The notes under the pieces: model-generated
What the model was told of the DNA's origin: nothing
The model's input: only the letters and a program-made list of their open reading frames with translations
The model's database searches: none
Origin: a virus
Direction: 5' to 3' (one strand)
DNA length: 51,218 nucleotides
Virus record (IMG/VR): IMGVR_UViG_3300036790_000100
Coordinates: 1 to 51,218 of that record
Translations under genes and position numbers: made by a program
Shown here: positions 14,853-24,400 of the stretch, piece by piece
How positions within the stretch are numbered: the first letter of the stretch is position 1
Layout: every line of letters begins with the position of its first letter

Positions 14853-17696
14853 ATGCCCACCGAAAATCAAGCCACCCTCGCCTTCAACCGCGGGGTGCTG
14901 TCCACCCTTGGCTTAGCGCGTACCGATATCACCCGGTATCGCATGTCCGCCGAGGTCATGACCAACTGGATGGCCCGCGTGCTCGGCAGCATGATGCTGC
15001 GCGCCGGCGTGGGCTATGGCGGCGGTTCGCTGGGCAACGCCTTCGCGAAGTCGATCCCCTTCGTGTTCGCGGCAAGGGACACCGCGCGCCTGGAAATGAC
15101 CCCCGGGGCGATGCGCGTGTGGGTGAATGATGCGCTGATCACCCGGCCCGTGGTGAGCACGGCGGTGACCAACGGTACTTTCATCGGCAGCACCGCCGGC
15201 TGGACCGACAACAGCCAGGCCGGCTGCACCGTCACCTGGAACGGCAACTCGAACGTCTCCTTCGTCGGCACCGGCCCCTTGGGCAACAACGCGATCCTCG
15301 ACCAGGAGCTCACGGTCAACAATGACGGTAGCCAGACGCTGCGCAACGCGCTACGCATCATCGTCCTGCGCGGTCCGATCACCCTGCGCCTGGGCACCAG
15401 CGAAGGGGATGACAGTCTCATCAATGAGACGATCCTCAACCAGGGCACACATTCGCTGGCCTTTACACCGGGCGGTGCGACGGTGTGGGTCCGCTTCCAG
15501 GCCTCCGGCCAGCAACAGTCGATCCTGGGCTCGTGCGTCATCGAAGGCGCCGGTGTCATGCAGCTTCCGGCGCAATGGGCGGCAGTTGATCTTCCAAACC
15601 TGCGTTGGTCACAGTCGGCGGACGTGATCTATATCGGCTGCACGAGCGCTGCCGGCGGCTATGAGCAGCAGCAGGTCGAACGGCGCGCCACCGATTCCTG
15701 GTCGATGGTCTCCTACTTTGAGACCGCAACCCTTGGGCCCTTCCGCGCGATCAACATCACGAATGTGACGCTGACCCCAAGCGGGGTGACCGGGGATATC
15801 ACCCTCACCGCCAGCAATCCGCTGTTCAAACCCGGTCACGTGGGCGCGCTGTTTCGGCTGCTGTCGATCGGCCAGGTGGTGACGGCCGCGCTCGCCGCGG
15901 CGAACGTGTACACCGATCCGATCCTGGTGACCGGCGTTGGCGCGCAGCGTGCGTTGCAGTTGACCGCCACCGGCACTTTCTCCGGGGAGCTGGTGCTGCA
16001 GTACTCAGTTGGCGCACCTGGCACCTGGATCGACCAGGCGCCCCCGCCGCTCGCATTCCCGCTCAACTACAGCTACGTGGACGGCCTGGACAATCAGACC
16101 ATCTACTACCGCATCGGGATCCTGCCCGGGGATTACACCTCCGGGACGGCCAATGTGTCGCTCGCGATTCCGACCGGCTCGATCACCGGCATTGCGCGCG
16201 TGACCGGCTACCAAAGCAGCACAGTGGTGAACGCGGCCGTGCTCGAGGCCTTGGGGTCTACCGCGGCGACGGCCAACTGGTACGAGGGCGCCTGGTCAGC
16301 TTTCCGCGGCTTCCCGGCGACCAATCAGCTGTGGCAGGGAAGGCTGTGGTGGTTCGGCGTATCGATCTTTGGCTCGGTGTCGGACGACTACAATAATTTC
16401 GATGACACGGTGATCGGGGATTCCGCGCCGATCGTGGGACAGCTCGACGCCGGCGCGGTCGAGAACGTCTACTGGGCCGTGGCGCTGCAGCAGCTCGTCA
16501 TCGGCACCGCCTCGGCCGAGACCTCCGCTCGATCGACGTATTTGGGCGATCCGATCACACCCACGAACTTCAACATCTTGACCGGCAGCACGCAGGGCTC
16601 GGCCTTCGTGAATGCCGTGCAGGTGGACCTGGCCGGCATCTTCGTGCAGATCACCGGCAGCCGCGTGTTCTCACTGAACCTCGATATCTATACATACAGT
16701 TATAAGTCGCAGGAACTCACGCTCATGTGCCCGGACTTCAACGCTGCGGGCATCGTCGGCATCGCGCTGCAGAACAAGCCGGATCGACGCCTGCACTGCT
16801 GGCGCACCGATGGCACCGTCGGCGTCATGGTCTATGACCCGACCGAGAACGTGAATTGCTGGCTCGAGGTGGCGATCGGCGGCAACGGCTTTGTCGAGGA
16901 TGTGTGCGTGCTGCCCGGCTCCGGCATCCCGGAGGATCAGGTCTACTACACCGTGCGGCGCACGATCAACGGCCAGACGGTGCGCTACTTCGAGAAGTGG
17001 GCGCTCGAGCAGGACTGCACCGGCCTCATGGTGTGCAAGTGCATGGACTCCTTCGTGGAGTACTCAGGCGTCGGCACCACCAACCTGCCGCAGATCGCAC
17101 CTCATCTGCCCGGTCAGACCGTGTGCGTATGGGGCTGGAACGCGGTGAACCCGTACACCGATGGGAACGGCAACCAGGTGGGCGTGGATCTGGGCACCTA
17201 TCTGGTCGCGGCCGACGGCTCGGTCACCGGCCTGCAGCTCAACAACGCCCCCTACTTCGTGACCGATGCGGTGGTGGGCCTGCCGTACACCGCGCAGTGG
17301 CAGTCGATGAAGCAGGCCTTCGCCGCGGCGATGGGCACGCCATTGAACCAGCCCAAGCGCATCAGCCGGCTCGGCATGGTGCTGCAGAACACGCACAGCC
17401 AGGGGATCCTCATGGGCCCCGACTTCGATCACCTGGACAGCATCCCGCAGGAGGATATCCCACAGATCCTGGTCCAAGGCACCGCCGACACCACGACCCA
17501 GACGGCCGACTCGACCGGGAATATCGACACCGAGTTTGAAATGCCGGACCTCAACACGGTGTTCACCGAGTACGACACGCAGATGACCGCCTTCAATGAC
17601 ATCTGGTCCACCGACTCGCGCGTGTGCCTGCAGGCCGCATCCCCGCGGCCATGCACTGTTCTCGCCTTCACCGTAGGGATGACTGACAATGGTTGA
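14853..17696 (+). CDS. tail tubular protein B-like (tail nozzle)
   Basis: A 947-aa protein following tail tube A, with the N-terminal NQATLAFNRGVLSTLGLART and FVFAARDTARLEM seen in T7 gp12-type nozzle proteins of this phage group. It is dominated by beta-strand sequence with domains inserted relative to T7 gp12. QGRLWWFGVSIFGSVSDDYN is the recurrent aromatic motif. It forms the tail nozzle and probably contacts fibres. Its stop overlaps the acetyltransferase-like gene by 8 bases. Confidence 0.85.
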   Translation: MPTENQATLAFNRGVLSTLGLARTDITRYRMSAEVMTNWMARVLGSMMLRAGVGYGGGSLGNAFAKSIPFVFAARDTARLEMTPGAMRVWVNDALITRPVVSTAVTNGTFIGSTAGWTDNSQAGCTVTWNGNSNVSFVGTGPLGNNAILDQELTVNNDGSQTLRNALRIIVLRGPITLRLGTSEGDDSLINETILNQGTHSLAFTPGGATVWVRFQASGQQQSILGSCVIEGAGVMQLPAQWAAVDLPNLRWSQSADVIYIGCTSAAGGYEQQQVERRATDSWSMVSYFETATLGPFRAINITNVTLTPSGVTGDITLTASNPLFKPGHVGALFRLLSIGQVVTAALAAANVYTDPILVTGVGAQRALQLTATGTFSGELVLQYSVGAPGTWIDQAPPPLAFPLNYSYVDGLDNQTIYYRIGILPGDYTSGTANVSLAIPTGSITGIARVTGYQSSTVVNAAVLEALGSTAATANWYEGAWSAFRGFPATNQLWQGRLWWFGVSIFGSVSDDYNNFDDTVIGDSAPIVGQLDAGAVENVYWAVALQQLVIGTASAETSARSTYLGDPITPTNFNILTGSTQGSAFVNAVQVDLAGIFVQITGSRVFSLNLDIYTYSYKSQELTLMCPDFNAAGIVGIALQNKPDRRLHCWRTDGTVGVMVYDPTENVNCWLEVAIGGNGFVEDVCVLPGSGIPEDQVYYTVRRTINGQTVRYFEKWALEQDCTGLMVCKCMDSFVEYSGVGTTNLPQIAPHLPGQTVCVWGWNAVNPYTDGNGNQVGVDLGTYLVAADGSVTGLQLNNAPYFVTDAVVGLPYTAQWQSMKQAFAAAMGTPLNQPKRISRLGMVLQNTHSQGILMGPDFDHLDSIPQEDIPQILVQGTADTTTQTADSTGNIDTEFEMPDLNTVFTEYDTQMTAFNDIWSTDSRVCLQAASPRPCTVLAFTVGMTDNG

Positions 17697-18174
17697 GACC
17701 ACTCGGCGCGTCGTGCCGCACTTCCAGCGTGAGGAGCTCGCCGCCGTACGCTCGGCGCGGCTGCAGCTGCTGCTGATTGAGCACTGGAATGAGGTGGCCT
17801 ACTACAAGGACATCCCGCTCGAGGTGGACTGGCTGAAGTACGAGAAGATCGACGAGGCCAACAAGCTGCGCATCTACACCGCGCGCCACGAGCACCAGCT
17901 GATCGGCTATGCCTGCTACGTGGTGGACTTCCACGGCCACTATGCCAGCTGCTACCAGGCGATCCAGGACGTGCTGTTCCTCACGCCTGAATACCGGCAT
18001 GCCCGGATCGGTTCACAGCTGGTCGCCTTTGCCGACACGATGATGCGGGCCGAAGGGGTGCGCCTGGTGGCGCAGCACTCCAAGCTCGCGCACCCGATCG
18101 ATGCGGTGCTCAAGCGCCAACGGTATTCGCCGGTGGAGACGATCTGGATGAAGCGCCTGGACCAGGAGCAATAA
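17689..18174 (+). CDS. GNAT-family acetyltransferase-like protein
   Basis: A 161-aa protein with the GNAT fold layout: strand HQLIGYACYVVDFHGHYA, then IQDVLFLTPEYRHARIGSQL, where RHARIGSQL corresponds to the R/QxxGxG/A acetyl-CoA loop, and a C-terminal strand. One Gly of the loop is replaced by Arg-Ile-Gly spacing, so cofactor binding is likely but not certain. GNAT-like genes sit beside tail tube genes in several podoviruses and may be structural or may modify a virion or host protein. Confidence 0.7.
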   Translation: MVETTRRVVPHFQREELAAVRSARLQLLLIEHWNEVAYYKDIPLEVDWLKYEKIDEANKLRIYTARHEHQLIGYACYVVDFHGHYASCYQAIQDVLFLTPEYRHARIGSQLVAFADTMMRAEGVRLVAQHSKLAHPIDAVLKRQRYSPVETIWMKRLDQEQ

Positions 18175-18178
18175 GAAT

Positions 18179-18613
18179 ATGGGTGCAACCGCAATGATGG
18201 CTGGCACGGTAGTCGGCGGCTACATGAAGAAAAAGGCCGATGATCAGTCGGCCGCGCTGCTGCAGCAGGAGGCCGGCCAATCGGTCGCCAGCGGCATCCA
18301 GGGTGCGATCGCCGAGAATCGAAAAGCCACGTACGTCGCCTCGAACGCTCGAGCACGCAGCGTCGCCGGCGGTCTGGCGAGCACCAGTCCCAGCGTGATC
18401 AACAACGTCGGATTGATCAAAGGTCAGGGTGCGTACGATGCGCTCACCTCGATCTACCAGGGCGAGGATCGCTCCAGCGAGCTCGACACGCGCGCGATCG
18501 GCATGGAGAACGAGGGCAACGCTGCGATGGTATCCGGGTGGATCGGCGGTATGTCGAACGTCATGAAGGGGACGGGCAACAACAGCTTCTATAGCAAGTA
18601 CGGGAGCAGCTGA
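18179..18613 (+). CDS. internal virion protein, gp14-like small subunit
   Basis: A 144-aa Ala/Gly/Ser-rich helical protein. It carries an N-terminal apolar stretch (MGATAMMAGTVVGGYM) and a motif SVAGGLASTSPSVINN, followed by GQGAYDALTSIYQGE. That AxGGxxxxSPSV...YDA pattern is seen in the smallest ejection protein of T7-like and BPP-1-like phages. It precedes the large internal proteins. Likely ejected to help form the trans-envelope channel; inferred from pattern and position. Confidence 0.65.
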   Translation: MGATAMMAGTVVGGYMKKKADDQSAALLQQEAGQSVASGIQGAIAENRKATYVASNARARSVAGGLASTSPSVINNVGLIKGQGAYDALTSIYQGEDRSSELDTRAIGMENEGNAAMVSGWIGGMSNVMKGTGNNSFYSKYGSS

Positions 18614-20850
18614 TGCCGCAGATTCCAGACTTCACCGCCGTCGGCAACACCGTCCCGACGCCGAGCTATCGCCGGCCATTTCTGGATGAGTCGGGCGCGG
18701 AGATCGCAAGCTCGATCACTGGCCTCGGCGCCGCGGCCGAGCAGATGGATGAGCAGCAGAAGAATCAGAATGTCGCCATGGCGCGCGCGCAGGCCTCCAA
18801 TGCGCTGCTCGATCACCAGCTCACCATCAAGACCACTGCGCAGGACATCCAGGACCAGGTGGCGAGCGGCCAGCTGTCGTGGGACCAGGCGGCGCAGACC
18901 TACCAGGACAAGGTGAGCAAGCTGCAGGCCCCGACGATCCTGAACCTGGATCCCTTGGGGCAGCAAAGCCTCACCCGCGGCATGCAGCAGCAGGTCAATG
19001 AGGGACAGCTGCAGGTCACGCAGATCGCCCGCAATGGCCAGCGCCAGGCCTTCAGCGATCAGTTCGGCCAGGCGATCGACAAACTCGGCAAGCTCGCCGG
19101 CATGCCCGGCGCCGATATCAACGACATCAATTCAAAGATTGATTCGTACCGGCCGCTCGCCCTCACCGCAGGCATCGCGCCGGCGACGGTGGATAAGGCG
19201 ATCCAGAACTTCAAGGATCAGAACTGGTTGAACCAGGCCACGCAGCGCTCGATGGAAGCCAAGGACAACATGGGCCAGCTGCAGCAGCTGCAGCACGACC
19301 TGGTGGATCCGGACGGGACCTACGCCAACAAGCTCGACACCGACAAGCGCAACATCGTGCTGCGCTCGGTGATCAATGATCAGCTGGTGCTGCAGAGCAA
19401 ACTGGAGCACGAGTCGGACAAGCGCGAAGCGAAGGCGCAGTCGGCGATCGGGCAGATCGATGAGCAGATCTCCTCCGGCGTGCCGGCGACGCCTTCGATG
19501 TGGGAGAAGTGGCAGACCACGACTCAAGGCACCAGCTTCGAGCAGGAGTACAAGCAGCGGCTCGGTGATGAGGACAAGGTGCAATCGGTGCTGCGCCTGC
19601 CGATCGATCAGCAGGAGAAGTACGTCCAGGACCAGGCGAGCGCCCTCGACACCAACGGCGGTAGCTTGCGCGATCGGGCGAACCTGATCCGCCTGCAGAC
19701 CGCGGTCAACCAGAACGTGAACCTGCTGCAGAAGGCACCGCTGTTGTTCAACGCCAACCGCAACGGCACCGAGGTACAGCCGCTCAACTTCACAGCGCTC
19801 ACGATGCCGGATGGTCAGCAGGCCTTCAGCGCGCAGATCGCCGATCGCATGGCGAGCCTGAAGGCGATGCGCACGCAGTACGGCGCCTCGGTCACCCCGT
19901 CGGTGCTCCTGCCGCAGGAGGCGGGGCAGCTCTCGAGCCAGCTGGAGAACGCCGACTACAAGCAGCGCACGCAGATGCTGCTGCAGCTGCGCCAGGCGAC
20001 CGGGGATGATGTGGCCTACCAGAACATCATGCGCCAGGTCGCCCCGCACTCCCCGGTGACCGCGATCGCCGGCCAGCTGGTGAATGCCAACGCGCCGGCG
20101 AACACGCCCAGCTGGTACGACAACAACTTCGCCCCGCAGATCACCGATGTGCAGCACGTGCTCCACGGCGAGGAGCTGCTCAACCCTGCATCGAACGGCA
20201 AGCAGGCGCAGGCCGAACAGGAGGCCGGCAAGGGCGCGATGAAGAACGGCATGCCAATGCCACAGGATGCGGGACCTGCGGGCATGCGCGCGATCTACGG
20301 GCGTGCGGCCGGGGACCTGTTCCGCGATCGCCCGGAAATGGCCGATGCCTACTACTCGGTGTTCAAAGACGCCTATGCCTCACTCCTTGCTCAAAAAGGG
20401 GACATGAAGGGCCTGGGCGATCCCACGCTGCAGCAGCAGGCCTTGAAGATCGCACTGGGCAACACGGTGCAGTTCAACGGCTCAACCGTCTCGGTGCCTC
20501 GAGGCATGGATCCGTCGAACTTCAACGGACTGCTCAAGGGCGCGATCGCCGGCACGATGCAACAGGCCGGGGCGCCGGCGGACTGGCAGCAGCGCGTGCG
20601 CGGCTACGGGCTGCGCGAGCTTGGCGCCGTCGGCAGCGGCCAGTACATGCTGGTCAGCGGCAACACCCCGATCCTGCGCCCGGATAAGCAAGGGCCGATC
20701 GTGGTGGACATGCGCGATCAGTACTTGGGCGCGCGCGGCGCGCATCGCGGCACGCCTGACTGGCAGATGGGCCAGTCCGTTCCCTATACCCGCCAGCCCA
20801 GCGCCGGCGGTGATGCGGCCACACAACCCGAACCTGCGGCAGGACATTGA
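18613..20850 (+). CDS. large internal virion protein
   Basis: A 745-aa, strongly helical, Gln- and Ala-rich protein starting at ATG 18613 (TGATG overlap). Coiled segments are frequent, as in EEQMDEQQKNQNVAMARAQA. A central run of polar helices is followed by a C-terminal domain with NFNGLLKGAIAGTMQQAG and WQQRVRGYGLRELG. This is the composition of podovirus ejection proteins of the gp15/gp16 class, stored inside the head. No lysozyme motif is visible. The assignment rests on size, composition and position. Confidence 0.65.
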   Translation: MPQIPDFTAVGNTVPTPSYRRPFLDESGAEIASSITGLGAAAEQMDEQQKNQNVAMARAQASNALLDHQLTIKTTAQDIQDQVASGQLSWDQAAQTYQDKVSKLQAPTILNLDPLGQQSLTRGMQQQVNEGQLQVTQIARNGQRQAFSDQFGQAIDKLGKLAGMPGADINDINSKIDSYRPLALTAGIAPATVDKAIQNFKDQNWLNQATQRSMEAKDNMGQLQQLQHDLVDPDGTYANKLDTDKRNIVLRSVINDQLVLQSKLEHESDKREAKAQSAIGQIDEQISSGVPATPSMWEKWQTTTQGTSFEQEYKQRLGDEDKVQSVLRLPIDQQEKYVQDQASALDTNGGSLRDRANLIRLQTAVNQNVNLLQKAPLLFNANRNGTEVQPLNFTALTMPDGQQAFSAQIADRMASLKAMRTQYGASVTPSVLLPQEAGQLSSQLENADYKQRTQMLLQLRQATGDDVAYQNIMRQVAPHSPVTAIAGQLVNANAPANTPSWYDNNFAPQITDVQHVLHGEELLNPASNGKQAQAEQEAGKGAMKNGMPMPQDAGPAGMRAIYGRAAGDLFRDRPEMADAYYSVFKDAYASLLAQKGDMKGLGDPTLQQQALKIALGNTVQFNGSTVSVPRGMDPSNFNGLLKGAIAGTMQQAGAPADWQQRVRGYGLRELGAVGSGQYMLVSGNTPILRPDKQGPIVVDMRDQYLGARGAHRGTPDWQMGQSVPYTRQPSAGGDAATQPEPAAGH

Positions 20851-21431
20851 TGACCGAGACCTATCAGAACTTCCGCCACCTGGTGAGCGGCTTCAACGTG
20901 CACCCGGCCGTCGCCGAGCTGGAAGGCAAACCGGAGCTGTGGAACCTGGTCGACGTCCGCCAGCGCTACGCCGGCAGCGCGCACGCCGACACCGAGACGA
21001 TCTTCCTGCGCGGGCCCAACTCTCTCGAGGACGTGTTCAACAACCTTGAGTGCATGGACTATGCAGTGATTCACCAGCTGCCCGCGGTGCTGGCGCTGCT
21101 GCGCGCGATCGCCAGCCGCTACCGGGTGCGCGATATCGGCCGAGTGATGCTGGTGCGCCTGAAGGCGGATGGGTTCATTCGCCCGCACACCGATGAGGGG
21201 GACTACGCCCGCTTCTATGCACGGCTGCACCTGCCGTTGGTCACCAATGAGACCTGCACCTTCAGCTGCGGGAATGAGATCGTGCAGATGAAGGCCGGGG
21301 AGCTGTGGTGGTTCAACCATCAGCGCCAGCACTCGGTGGCCAACTACGGCGCCGATCGGATCCACCTGATCATGGATATCAGCGCGCCCGGCTTCACCGG
21401 CGCCCTGGCTGATATCGCCCCGGTGGCCTGA
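20850..21431 (+). CDS. aspartyl/asparaginyl beta-hydroxylase-like dioxygenase
   Basis: A 193-aa protein from ATG 20850, sharing one base with the previous stop; an in-frame TTG lies one codon earlier. It carries the Fe(II)/2-oxoglutarate motif: HTD in GFIRPHTDEGDY (His113, Asp115), distal His161 in HQRQHSVANYG, and Arg170 in ADRIHLIMD, which would bind 2-oxoglutarate. GELWWFNHQRQHSVAN is typical of the Asp/Asn beta-hydroxylase family. All metal ligands are present, so it should be active. It lies among internal virion genes. The substrate is unknown. Confidence 0.8.
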   Translation: MTETYQNFRHLVSGFNVHPAVAELEGKPELWNLVDVRQRYAGSAHADTETIFLRGPNSLEDVFNNLECMDYAVIHQLPAVLALLRAIASRYRVRDIGRVMLVRLKADGFIRPHTDEGDYARFYARLHLPLVTNETCTFSCGNEIVQMKAGELWWFNHQRQHSVANYGADRIHLIMDISAPGFTGALADIAPVA

Positions 21432-21432
21432 A

Positions 21433-21448
21433 TGTTCCACGTGGAACG
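21433..21448. promoter_or_regulatory. chromosomal-type parS centromere site
   Basis: TGTTCCACGTGGAACG contains the perfect 14-base palindrome GTTCCACGTGGAAC. This is the known bacterial chromosomal parS core (consensus TGTTNCACGTGNAACA), in the form seen in Pseudomonas-type genomes. It lies exactly between two virion genes, in a 23-base gap where most neighbours overlap. The genome also encodes a ParB-like protein (40042-41652). The right arm GGAAC could double as a weak ribosome site for the next gene. Confidence 0.8.
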
Positions 21449-21454
21449 CACGCT

Positions 21455-24400
21455 ATGAGCACCCCCTTCCCCCTCGAGGACCAGGCGAACCAGGAGTCGC
21501 TCACCGGGTACGTGAACCCGTGGCAGGGCGCAGCCCCGAAGCCAGCCTGGTACCAGGGCATCGGCTTCGATGAGGACAGCGCCTACCTCGGGCCCCTTGG
21601 GCGGGCGATCCAGGGTGCCGGCGAGGGTGTGGCCAAGGGGGAGGAGATGCTCGGCGGCTTCTGGCACTCGGAGTTCGCCGGCATCGGTGCTGCGGCCGGT
21701 GCGCTGGGCCTCACGAAGCTGCAGCAGGCGGCTCAGGAGTCTGGCCAGGACACCGATTCGATCATGGCCGATGCCCGGCAGCGGGTGAAGGCCCTGACGC
21801 CGGACCCAGCCACCGTGGGTGCGGCCGGCCAGGTCATCAGCGGGGTCACCTCCGGCTTCGCCAGGATGGGACTGGGCGCCCTGACCGGGACCGGGATGCT
21901 CGGTGGCGCGGCCGTGATGGGCGGCTCAGAGGGCGTTGATCGCGCTCAGGCGCTCCAGGAGCAGGGCGTCAGCCACGGGGCTGCAACCGTCGCCGGAGCG
22001 GTATCTGGCGTCCTGTCGGGCGCGGGGGCGGTCCTGCCGGCCGGTTTGGGCTCGACCCTGCTGTCCAAGGTGCTGACCGGCGCGCTGGGCAATGCCGCCT
22101 TCGGGGCGCTCAGCCGCTACGCCGATCACTCGATCCTGGACCACGCCGGTTACCACGACATGGCCGAGCAGCAGCAGGTCTGGGACGCCACCTCCATGGT
22201 CACGGACCTGATCCTCGGTGGCGGTTTCGGCGCCCTGGCGCACATCCAGGAAGCCCCGCAGCGGGCGGCCGAGCAGCAGCGGGCAGCGACCAACCTGGCG
22301 CTGGCCTCCATGTGGCAGAAGGCCGGCCTGCGCGATCAGCCAGGCGTTGAGGATGCCGCGCTGTCGATGAACCTGGCCATGCGCGACAAGGGTGCAGCCC
22401 CGGGTGTCGCGGTCGATCCGATGGCCGCCGGCGCCCACCAGGCCGCGCTCGAGGAGGCAACCGCCGACCTCATGGCGAACCGGCCAGTGAGTGTGGCGAG
22501 TGAGGGCTTGCAGAACGCCACCTTCGTCGGCCGGCCGGCCGAGGACACGACCGCGGCGCACAGCATGCTCGTGAGCGCGCTGCGCGAGGGCGGCATGCTC
22601 GAGGAGCAGCGCCACCTGCAGCTGCTCGAAGGAGCGCTCGGCGCGCGGATCCGCGGCGAGGAACTGCCGCCGGAAGTTGTGCGTACGCCCACGCAAATTG
22701 CACCCAGCGGCCCAGAAGTTGCGCCAGTAGCACCATCCGATGCGACAACAGCACCCTCGCCGATCCCGCGCGCCTCGAACCTCACGGAAGCCGATCGAGG
22801 GATCGAGAGCCGCTTCGCCGATCGGGTGGACAGCGACTACGAAGGCCTGAAGGCTCAGTACGCCGCGCACCCGGACACCAACGGCGGCAAGATCCTCAAC
22901 ACCGACACGGCCCGGGAGCTCTCGCCCGACTACCTGGCCGATCGCACCAAGTCGGCCGCGGTGCACGAGCCGGCCAGCTACTTCATCAAGAAGCTGTACG
23001 CCGAGAAGCTGGCTCAACCACCCGGACCTGGTGAGGATCCCACGGTGCTGTTCACCGCCGGCGGCACGGGCGCGGGCAAGACGACGGCCGTCAACGATGC
23101 GCTCAATGAGCAGGTTCAGCGCGCGCAGATCGTGTACGACACCAACATGAACGGCGCCAAGTCCGCGCAGGCGAAGATCGACCAGGCGCTGGCTGCGGGC
23201 AAGGATGTGAAGATCGCCTATGTGCATCGGGAGCCCTCGGAGGCCTTGACCAACGGCGCGCTGACGCGGGCGATGAAACAGCAGCGCAAGTTCGGCTCCG
23301 GACGCACCGTGCCGATCGAGGAGCATGTCAATACGCACGTGGGTGCGAACGACACGATCCGCGCGCTCGCCGAGCACTACAAGAACGATCCGGACGTGTC
23401 GATTCACATAATCGACAACAGCCGCGGCCGCGGCAACGCGCAGCTGATTGATTTGGAGCAGCTGCCCCGCCTGGACTACACTAGGACCCATGAGCAAGCC
23501 GTCGCAGCGCTCGAAGCGGCCCACACTGAGGGTCGTATCTCGGAACCCGTCTACCGGGGCTTCCGCGGAGAACGTGCAGGCTCAGAACCAGGAGTACGCG
23601 GACAGCCAGCAGCCGGATCAGCAGCCGATGCCGCCGATGCCGGGGAGCAGCCAGGCCGCACCCCCGCAGGGAACGGTGCAGCAGCCGCAGGCGAGTTGGG
23701 GTCAGCAAATGGTGAACAGCCTCAACCGCAACGCACTGGCGAGCCAACCAGTCAGCTAGTCGCGACCGCATCGGGGCGCCAGGTCAAGGTGCTCCCCAAG
23801 GTGGTCGAGGCCGCCGATCTCGTCACCTCCGATCATCCCAACTATCCGCAGGAGCTGCAGCCGCGTCAGCGTGGCGATCGCGTAGCGCTGCAGGAGCAGG
23901 TCCACAACATCGCGCAGAACCTGAGTCCGGAACGGCTGGGTAACTCGGCCGAGGCGGACCGCGGCGCGCCGATCACCGGCGAAGGCAACGTGATGGAGTC
24001 GGGCAACGGGCGCGTGATGGCACTGCGTGAAGTGTACGCAGGCAGCCCGGAGAAGGCGCAGGCGTACAAGGACTGGCTGACCTCGCAGGGCCATGACATC
24101 AGCGGCATGAAAGAGCCGGTGCTGGTGCGTGAGCGTCAAACGCCGATGAGCGATGCGGAGCGCCAGGCCTTTGCGGTCGAGGCCAACCAGGCCGCGACGG
24201 CCGAGCTCTCACCTGTCGAGCGCGCGCAGGCCGATGCGAAGTTGCTCGACGGTGGCACGCTCTCCCAGCTGCGCAACGGTGAGCTGTCCTCTGCGCAGAA
24301 CGCCCCCTTCGTGCGCTCCTTCCTCGAGAAGCTGCCCGCCGGCGAGCGCAACGCAATGGTCAACCCGGATGGCACCGTGTCGCAGCAGGGCGTGCGCCGG

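Noticed and set aside
21926-23524. 532-aa leftward open frame opposite the giant virion gene
   Set aside because: Composition is typical of an antisense shadow (Arg, Gly, His, Leu), and the forward frame has recognisable domains.
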